NCBI GenBank assembly: GCA_946887385.1 | Contig: CAMPKU010000054.1 | Coordinates: 1 to 19,476, forward strand | DNA from: an uncultured Gammaproteobacteria bacterium | GTDB lineage: Bacteria; Pseudomonadota; Gammaproteobacteria; Rariloculales; Rariloculaceae | Reading direction: 5' to 3' | Length of the DNA: 19,476 nt | Shown here: one piece after another, positions 14,449-19,476 of the stretch | How positions within the stretch are numbered: position 1 is the stretch's first letter | How the letters are laid out: each line of letters begins with the position of its first letter | The notes under the pieces: generated by a model | Database searches by the model: none | The model's input: only the letters and a program-made list of their open reading frames with translations | What the model was told of the DNA's origin: nothing | Translations under genes and position numbers: made by a program

Positions 14449-14495
14449 GGCCACTGGCGTTTTTCACACCCTGCGGGGCTCATTTCCAGGAGGCC
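14449..14495 (+). promoter_or_regulatory. Possible RNA thermometer in the hsp20 leader
   Basis: GGCC (14449-14452) can pair with GGCC (14492-14495), and CTGG (14454-14457) with CCAG (14486-14489). The internal loop between them is A14453 against G14490 and A14491. Four of the six bases of the Shine-Dalgarno AGGAGG (14488-14493) are paired. An inner CCC-TGC-GGG hairpin (14469-14477) fills the loop. An imperfect helix over the ribosome site is the design of ROSE-type and related thermometers common before Hsp20 genes. This was folded by eye. Confidence 0.4.
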
Positions 14496-14498
14496 GAT

Positions 14499-14924
14499 AT
14501 GGTCATTCGAGTACGAGATCCGTTTGCGACATTGCTCGGCTTGCAGCGGGCCATGGACAGCGTGATGGGCAGCGATTGGTTCGGAAGCCGCACCTCGGGT
14601 TCCGGCGCGTTTCCGCTGATCAACGTGTTCAATGACGGCGAGGACTTCGTCGTGGTGGCAGAGCTGCCCGGCGTGAAGAAGGAAGACCTCGACATCCAGG
14701 TTCGCGGCGACACCTTGCGTATTCAAGGCAAGAAGACGATCGCGTACGACGAGAGCGCGAGCGTCCATCGCCGGGAGCGCGCCACCGGTGAGTTCGACCG
14801 CACGCTTACGCTGCCCGACGACATCGACGCAGCAAAGGTAGCGGCCGACTATCGCGACGGCGTCCTGACGCTGCGCCTGCCGCGGGCCGAGAGCGCGAAG
14901 CCGCGCACGGTCACGATCAACTGA
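14499..14924 (+). CDS. Small heat-shock protein, Hsp20 family (first copy)
   Basis: 141 aa, with AGGAGG 5 nt before the ATG. It is an ATP-independent holdase that binds unfolding proteins in the cytoplasm and forms oligomers. The alpha-crystallin domain covers about 38-138: VVVAELPGVKKEDLDIQV, a loop with HRRERATGEFDRTLTLP and the typical AADYRDGVLTLRLPRA. The C-terminal VTIN acts as the I-x-I/V tail that bridges dimers. The N-terminal arm is short with a DPFATLLGLQRAMD start. It is first in a two-gene heat-shock operon with a sigma32-like promoter and a possible thermometer leader. The second Hsp20 gene starts 28 bp downstream. Confidence 0.95.
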   Translation: MVIRVRDPFATLLGLQRAMDSVMGSDWFGSRTSGSGAFPLINVFNDGEDFVVVAELPGVKKEDLDIQVRGDTLRIQGKKTIAYDESASVHRRERATGEFDRTLTLPDDIDAAKVAADYRDGVLTLRLPRAESAKPRTVTIN

Positions 14925-14952
14925 TCCACTCATCAATCACGAGGGAACGAGC

Positions 14953-15348
14953 ATGGTGAGCCAAGAAGTAACCCCGCGCGAGAAGCGCGAGCTGACGCAG
15001 GCCGAAGAGCGCACCGAGGCCGGGAAGTTCTTCAGCCCCTACACCGACATCCATGAGACCGACAATGCCGTCGTCGTGTCGATGGAGATGCCGGGCGTGG
15101 ACAAGAGCTCGATCGACATCCGCCTCGACAAAGGCGTGTTGACGGTGAAGGGTACGATCGACCCCGCGAAATACGAGTCGCTGCGGCCGATCTACTCCGA
15201 ATACAACGTCGGCAACTTCGTCCGCACGTTTGCCGTGTCGACGAAGATCGATAGCGCCGCCATCTCGGCGAAAGTGGCCGATGGCGTGCTGACGGTGGAG
15301 CTGCCCAAGGTGAAAGAAGCGCTGGCGCGGCGCATCGACGTCAACTAG
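14953..15348 (+). CDS. Small heat-shock protein, Hsp20 family (second copy)
   Basis: 131 aa, with GAGGGA before the ATG. The alpha-crystallin domain (about 28-125) has VVVSMEMPGVDKSSIDIRL and AKVADGVLTVELPKVKEA, and IDVN forms the C-terminal I-x-V tail. The N-terminal arm is strongly charged (REKRELTQAEERTEAGKFF), unlike the first copy. The mid loop reads RPIYSEYNVGNFVRTFAV in place of HRRERATGEFDRTLTL. The two proteins are clearly diverged paralogs, possibly forming mixed oligomers, as other bacterial Hsp20 pairs do. It shares the heat-shock transcript with the first copy. A strong hairpin follows the stop codon. Confidence 0.94.
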   Translation: MVSQEVTPREKRELTQAEERTEAGKFFSPYTDIHETDNAVVVSMEMPGVDKSSIDIRLDKGVLTVKGTIDPAKYESLRPIYSEYNVGNFVRTFAVSTKIDSAAISAKVADGVLTVELPKVKEALARRIDVN

Positions 15349-15360
15349 CGGCCTACGCAT

Positions 15361-15387
15361 CCCGGCTCCGCAGCGCGCGGAGCCGGG
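15361..15387 (+). terminator. Strong hairpin after the hsp20 pair
   Basis: CCCGGCTCCGC (15361-15371) and GCGGAGCCGGG (15377-15387) form a perfect 11-bp stem with loop AGCGC, 13 bp after the second Hsp20 stop. There is no T-run after it, so it may be a 3'-end stabiliser or an atypical terminator. Confidence 0.6.
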
Positions 15388-15459
15388 CGTGCGATTGCTC
15401 GCGCATGGCGCCACGAGCATCGCTGGCGATCTGCAAAGCAGCGTGGCTCCTGGTATCGT

Positions 15460-16407
15460 GTGCGCCCTGCCTCTCGACGTGCCGCCATCTTGGCCGCGAA
15501 CGATCATTCTCATCGGCCGGTTCTCGGCGTTTTTCTGAAGCTCTCGTCGGTTGCGCTGCTGTCGTGCCTCGCCGCGTGCGTGAAGTATTTGGGCGACGCG
15601 GTGCCCACGGGTCAGATCATCTTCGTGCGCGGCCTGATCTCGATGGCGGTGCTGGCGTTCATCGCCTGGCGCGTCGAGGGCTTGCACGTTCTTCGCACGG
15701 ATCGGCTGCGATCGCACGCGGTACGCTCGCTGTCTGGCACAGCGAGCATGTTCTGCTGGTTCACCGCGCTCACGTTGATACCGCTCGCCGACTTCACGGC
15801 GATCAGCTTCACGGCGCCGATGTTCCTCACGGTGTTGGCGATGGTGTTTCTCGGCGAGCGGATTCACGTCTATCGCTGGACGGCGCTCGGGATCGGCTTC
15901 GTCGGCGTACTGATCACCATCGGCCCGCACCTCACGCTCGGCGGCGGCTCGCTCGGTGTGCTCGTGGCACTCGGTGCGGCCGTGTTCTCGGCGCTTGCGA
16001 TGGTGGCGTTGCGAGGGATGAGCGGCAGCGGCGGCGAGCACCCGCTCACGATCACCTTCTACTTCTCTCTGACGACCGTGCTGTGCTCGGCGCTAACGGC
16101 TGCCGCCGGATGGCCAATGCCGACCGGCGAGCAATGGTTTTTCATCGTCGTGGCGGCGTTGTTCGGCGTGTCGGGCCAGCTCTTGATGACGATGTCGTAC
16201 CGCTACGCGGAAGCATCGACGTTGGCGCCGCTCGACTACACGAATCTGCTCCTGGCCGTGTCGCTGGGCTATTACTTTTTCGCCGAGGTGCCGCACTGGT
16301 CGATGTGGATCGGCGCACCGCTCGTGATCGCGGCCGGCCTCATCATTCTGTGGCGCGAGTATCGCCGCTACGCCGTTGTGCCGGCGCCGGTTGTGCCCAA
16401 CGACTGA
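15460..16407 (+). CDS. EamA/DMT-family transporter
   Basis: 315 aa from GTG 15460. The start is uncertain: an in-frame TTG at 15490 also fits, no Shine-Dalgarno site is clear, and the first 20 residues precede the first helix. Ten hydrophobic segments in two homologous halves mark the drug/metabolite transporter superfamily. The first half carries VRGLISMAVLAFIAWRVEG, TASMFCWFTALTLIPLADFTAISFTAPMF and the FLGERIHVYRWTALGIGFVGVLI repeat signature. The second half carries MSYRYAEASTLAPLDYTNLLLAVSLGYYFFAEVP. Family members export amino acids or other small metabolites; the substrate is unknown. It is a single gene, converging with the ankyrin gene 39 bp downstream. Confidence 0.9.
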   Translation: MRPASRRAAILAANDHSHRPVLGVFLKLSSVALLSCLAACVKYLGDAVPTGQIIFVRGLISMAVLAFIAWRVEGLHVLRTDRLRSHAVRSLSGTASMFCWFTALTLIPLADFTAISFTAPMFLTVLAMVFLGERIHVYRWTALGIGFVGVLITIGPHLTLGGGSLGVLVALGAAVFSALAMVALRGMSGSGGEHPLTITFYFSLTTVLCSALTAAAGWPMPTGEQWFFIVVAALFGVSGQLLMTMSYRYAEASTLAPLDYTNLLLAVSLGYYFFAEVPHWSMWIGAPLVIAAGLIILWREYRRYAVVPAPVVPND

Positions 16408-16446
16408 GCGCTGCCACGTAGCGACGTTCTCGAGACGCGCGCCGAA

Positions 16447-18276
16447 TCAGTTGTACTCGATTGGCTCGTAGTCCGGGGAGCAGACTTCGACGATACAGAT
16501 CGATTCGAGAGTGCGCCCTTCGGGCGGTGCTTCGACGCCGGCTTCTGCCATCAGCTCGCGGAGCACCTTCGCGGTTTCGGGATGCGGAATGGCGGACTGC
16601 ACGCCCACGCGCACGAGCCCGTCGGCGTAATCGATCGGCAGCCAGGTATGGGCGGCCAGCTCGGGACTGCCGCGGTTGTCGGTATTGCCGAAGTCGCGGA
16701 TGTCCATACGGGCGCCGGCCGCCACGAGCACGCGAACCACCTCGGTGGCGCCCTTGTGCGCCGCGCCGTGCAACGCCACGCGGCCGGTGTCGGCTTGGTG
16801 ATTGGGGTCTATCCCTAGGTCCAGCAGCATCTTCACGGCTTCCACCGTGCGCTCCGTCGACCATTCGCTCGTGATGCCCTCGACCCAGCCGATACCGGCT
16901 GCAACGGCTAACGGCGTGACGCCGAGCTTGGTGTAGATCTTCGGATCCGCGCCGTGCTCGAGCAGCAGGCGCATCAATTCGACGTCGCCGGATTGAGAGG
17001 CGCGCAGAAAGGCCGTGGCGCCGTCTTCATCGAGCCACTGGTTAGTGAACACCGTGCGAGTCTCCGTGCTCTCGGTGAGGCGCGCATTCGGATCGGCCCC
17101 GGCCTCGAGCAGCAGCTTGATGAACTCGAGATGATCCATGTCGGGCGCGCGCGTGGGGTAGTCGCCGCCCTCGATGTTGCGGTTGTCGGTGGCGAGATAC
17201 AGGGGCGTCCAACCGCCCTTGTTCGCGATGTTGACGTCCGCTCCCTGCTCGATGAGGAACTTAGCCATCTGATAGTTGCGGTTCTGCGTGGCGGCGAGCA
17301 GCGGGCTCCAGCCGTAGCGCGTCACCTGATTCACGTCGGCACCGGCTTCGAGCAGTGTGCGCGCCGCGTCGATGCTATTGGCTCGCGCTGCGTAGACGAG
17401 CGGCGTGATCTCGCCGCCATCGGGCGGCCGAGGCTCGCGGTTGCGCCGGCCGCCGCCTTCGATCACGAACCCCAAGTTATCGCGCTCCAGGTTGCAGGGG
17501 TCGCTGGCCTGCTCAGACGCGCCGGCCTCCGCCAGCACGGCATCTTCGCTGCTCTCGGCGATGAGCTCGCGAAGGCGGCTCAGGTCGGGAGACTCTTGAT
17601 CGCAGAGGATCGCGATGACCTGCCGCCGCACCGCGCCGCGTGGATCGTCGGATTTGCCGAGCGCGGCCGTCCGCCCGTCGCGCAACACTGGAGCGGAGGC
17701 GGCAGCGACATCGGCGCCGTGCTGCACGAGCAGCGCAATGACGTCGGCATGACCCTGATCGGCGGCCTGCATCAAGGCAGTCGTGCCGCGCTGGGTCTCT
17801 TTGGCGTTCGGTTCCGCGCCGCGGTCCAGCAGCACTTGGACGGCCTCCACGCTGCCGGAGCGCGCGGCCAGCATGAGCGGCTTGCGGCCGAGCGGCAGCT
17901 CCTCGTTCGCGCTTGCGCCGCCGTCGAGCAGAATCTCGACCATCGTGGCGTCGCCCTGGCTCGCAGCGAGCCACAGCGGCGTTGCGCCGTTGCGATTCGC
18001 AACCGAAGCGTCGGCGCCGGCTTCGAGCAACAGCCGGGCGAGGTCGGAATCGCCGTAGTGGGCGGCCCAGTGCAGTGCGGTAGCCCCGTCGGCTTGGGGG
18101 GCATTCACGTCGGCGCCGCCGTCGATAAGGCTGCGCACAGCCGCGTTATCGTGCCGCATCGCGGCATCCGCAAGCCCACTCTGCGCCATCGCCACGTGCG
18201 CGGACGCGAGTATCCACGCGAATACGACGGCCCTTACGCCCATCGATCGCCTTGCCACGATATGTCTACGATTCAT
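16447..18276 (-). CDS. Exported ankyrin-repeat protein
   Basis: 609 aa. The signal peptide is at the N-terminus (VRAVVFAWILASAHVAMAQ, cleaved near 32), so it acts in the periplasm or outside. About eleven ankyrin repeats are visible in two blocks: about 33-194, with TALHWAAHYGDSDLARLLLEAGAD as the clearest, and about 289-528. A non-repeat insert of roughly 95 residues (195-288) with two cysteines separates them. Some repeats in the second block carry internal insertions (about 369-382 and 402-417). The C-terminal tail has a cysteine pair (593 and 599 in CIVEVC), suggesting a disulfide or metal site. Ankyrin repeats bind proteins. It starts 3 bp after the DUF1552 gene, and such pairs recur with DUF1592/DUF1552 genes, suggesting a partner role. 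Confidence 0.92.
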   Translation of the reverse strand: MNRRHIVARRSMGVRAVVFAWILASAHVAMAQSGLADAAMRHDNAAVRSLIDGGADVNAPQADGATALHWAAHYGDSDLARLLLEAGADASVANRNGATPLWLAASQGDATMVEILLDGGASANEELPLGRKPLMLAARSGSVEAVQVLLDRGAEPNAKETQRGTTALMQAADQGHADVIALLVQHGADVAAASAPVLRDGRTAALGKSDDPRGAVRRQVIAILCDQESPDLSRLRELIAESSEDAVLAEAGASEQASDPCNLERDNLGFVIEGGGRRNREPRPPDGGEITPLVYAARANSIDAARTLLEAGADVNQVTRYGWSPLLAATQNRNYQMAKFLIEQGADVNIANKGGWTPLYLATDNRNIEGGDYPTRAPDMDHLEFIKLLLEAGADPNARLTESTETRTVFTNQWLDEDGATAFLRASQSGDVELMRLLLEHGADPKIYTKLGVTPLAVAAGIGWVEGITSEWSTERTVEAVKMLLDLGIDPNHQADTGRVALHGAAHKGATEVVRVLVAAGARMDIRDFGNTDNRGSPELAAHTWLPIDYADGLVRVGVQSAIPHPETAKVLRELMAEAGVEAPPEGRTLESICIVEVCSPDYEPIEYN

Positions 18277-18279
18277 GGA

Positions 18280-19476
18280 CTATAGGTTCTCGACTCGGCC
18301 CGTGCTGTCGCCAAAGCTGTCGCGGTGAATGTCGAACTGGTCGAGAAGGCTCAAGAGCAAGTTGCCCGTGGACACGGTCTTCGTGGGGTATGCCAGGTGG
18401 CGCCCGCCGTGCAGCCGCCCGTGGTTGCCGCCGAGCAGCACGTGCGGCGCGTCGTAGTGCAGGTGCTGATTGGGGTTGCCCATGTTGCTGCCGTAGAGAA
18501 TCAGCGAATGGTCGAGCAACGACCCGTCGGCTTCCTCGATCTTGGCCAGCTTGTCGATGAAGTACGCCAGGGTTTCGACGTGGTACTGGTTGATCTTCGA
18601 GAAATCATCGATCCGCGCGGGGTCCTCGCCGTGATGCGACCCGCCGTGGAAGCCGAGGTTGGGAGCGCCGCTCTCGGGATAGCGCCGGCCCGTGAGATCG
18701 CGTGCGAACAGCAACGTGCCCACGCGCGTAATGTCGGCCTGAAACGCCAGCGCCTGCAGATCGAACATCAGCTTGATGTGGTCGTCGAAGGACTGCGGAA
18801 TGCCGGGGGGCACGGCGAAATCCTCGGGCGCTGCGGCCGTCGCCTCGGCGGCAATCGCCAGCCGGCGCTCGATCTCCCTCACGTTCTCGGTGAAGCCGTC
18901 GAGGCGCGAGCGATCCGGAACGCTGATGTGGCGGCGCAGGCTGCCGATCTTGTCGTTGATGGAATCCAAGATGCTCTGATTGCGCTCGCGGCGCGCCACG
19001 CGCTGTTGCGGCGTGCTGCCGCTGCCGAACATGCGCTCGAAGACCACCTGCGGGTTCAGTTCCATCGGCAGCGGAGTCGTCGGCGAGGCCCATGCGATCG
19101 TGTTGGTATACACGCAGCTGTAGCCTTCGCCGCAGTTGCTCGAGCCGGAGCCCGGATCTTCCACCGACATTTCGACGGACGGCAGCAAGGTGCCCTGGCC
19201 GATCTTCGCGGCGATGATCTGGTCGATCGTCGTGCCGGCGTACACGTCGGCGCCGGCGGTTTTCTTCGGCTTGTCGGCGCACAGGAAGGCGGCTGCCACC
19301 CAGTGGTCGGCGCCGGTTTCGCCCGGAGGCGGTTCGGCGGAGGTCGAGTGCAGGCCGGTCAGGATGTTCAGGTATTCGCGATGCGGCTCGAGCGCCGACC
19401 AGACGTACGGCAGTTTCTCCGGCAGTGCGCCTTCGACTTCCGGCACCTGCCGCAAGCTGTACTGCCCGGCGGCCCC
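18280..19476 (-). CDS. DUF1552 protein (N-terminus cut by the window edge)
   Basis: 398 residues are visible and the frame stays open through the right edge, so the true start lies outside. The family is usually somewhat longer, with an N-terminal Tat-type signal; that part is missing here. Recognisable features are YLNILTGLHSTSAEPPPGETGADHW, a SVEDPGSGSSNCGEGYSCVYTNTIAW stretch with two cysteines, RNQSILDSINDKIGSLRRHIS, and the His-rich HGGSHHGEDPARIDDFSKINQYH. The closing ILYGSNMGNPNQHLHYDAPHVLLGGNHG is typical. DUF1552 resembles DUF1501-type proteins of the alkaline phosphatase/sulfatase superfamily; its activity is unknown. These genes usually sit beside DUF1592 (cytochrome-like PSD/PSCyt) genes, so one is expected just beyond the right edge. 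Confidence 0.9.
   Translation of the reverse strand, partial: GAAGQYSLRQVPEVEGALPEKLPYVWSALEPHREYLNILTGLHSTSAEPPPGETGADHWVAAAFLCADKPKKTAGADVYAGTTIDQIIAAKIGQGTLLPSVEMSVEDPGSGSSNCGEGYSCVYTNTIAWASPTTPLPMELNPQVVFERMFGSGSTPQQRVARRERNQSILDSINDKIGSLRRHISVPDRSRLDGFTENVREIERRLAIAAEATAAAPEDFAVPPGIPQSFDDHIKLMFDLQALAFQADITRVGTLLFARDLTGRRYPESGAPNLGFHGGSHHGEDPARIDDFSKINQYHVETLAYFIDKLAKIEEADGSLLDHSLILYGSNMGNPNQHLHYDAPHVLLGGNHGRLHGGRHLAYPTKTVSTGNLLLSLLDQFDIHRDSFGDSTGRVENL

Noticed and set aside
14435..14452. GGCCCC-ACTCAA-GGGGCC hairpin read as a terminator of the DUF456 gene
   Set aside because: The T-run (TTTTT from 14460) begins 7 bases after the stem and the stem overlaps the -10 box of a good sigma32-like promoter, so the promoter reading is preferred. 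A dual role is not excluded.
14917..16041. Minus-strand open frame of 374 codons opposite the second hsp20 and the transporter
   Set aside because: His/Arg-rich shadow; the plus strand encodes an alpha-crystallin domain and EamA helices.
16954..18285. Plus-strand open frame of 443 codons opposite the ankyrin gene
   Set aside because: Shadow of the ankyrin repeats; its own apparent repeats mirror the repeat DNA.

Overview
The window looks like a piece of a high-GC gammaproteobacterial chromosome. This is inferred from gene content: an MltD-type lytic transglycosylase, the DUF2849-CysI-DUF934 sulfur block, a MacB-type permease, DUF456, and a DUF1552/ankyrin pair of the kind common in soil and marine Gammaproteobacteria such as the Steroidobacterales. 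The order is a guess. Genes are tightly packed on both strands. I see no tRNA, rRNA, CRISPR array, transposase or phage gene.

Left part (1-4236, mostly minus strand). A MacB/FtsX-type ABC permease is followed after 12 bp by a lipoprotein-like alpha/beta hydrolase. Next, with its own promoter, comes an FAD-binding oxidase. The 5' leader of the oxidase (about 1586-1676, minus strand) is a clear cyclic-di-GMP-I (GEMM-I) riboswitch. A sigma70-like promoter sits directly before it, and a possible alternative helix next to the Shine-Dalgarno site follows it. The far left edge holds a compound palindromic repeat (1-89).

Middle part (4237-10059). A secreted M23 metallopeptidase is followed by a small uncharacterised ORF. 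A secreted BD-FAE-like esterase on the opposite strand comes next. A 402-bp gene-free control region (6339-6740) carries a 15-bp perfect dyad, a tandem T-rich 11-mer and a DnaA-box cluster. The assimilatory sulfur operon DUF2849 - nitrite/sulfite reductase (siroheme, 4Fe-4S) - DUF934 follows. It converges on a uroporphyrinogen-III synthase gene (siroheme precursor supply), and the two share one TTAA palindrome as overlapping stop codons.

Right part (10101-19476). mltD (lytic transglycosylase with LysM repeats) lies just upstream of hemD on the minus strand. Divergent from it is a three-gene run: a membrane-anchored protein, a secreted SnoaL/NTF2-like protein and a DUF456 membrane protein. Two small heat-shock protein (Hsp20) genes follow, preceded by a sigma32-like promoter and a leader that can fold over the Shine-Dalgarno site like an RNA thermometer. 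An EamA-type transporter comes next. The window ends with a minus-strand pair: a DUF1552 protein, cut by the right edge, and a large exported ankyrin-repeat protein.

The strongest finding is the c-di-GMP riboswitch controlling an oxidase of unknown substrate. Next are the heat-shock promoter/thermometer leader and the DnaA-box/T-rich repeat cluster.
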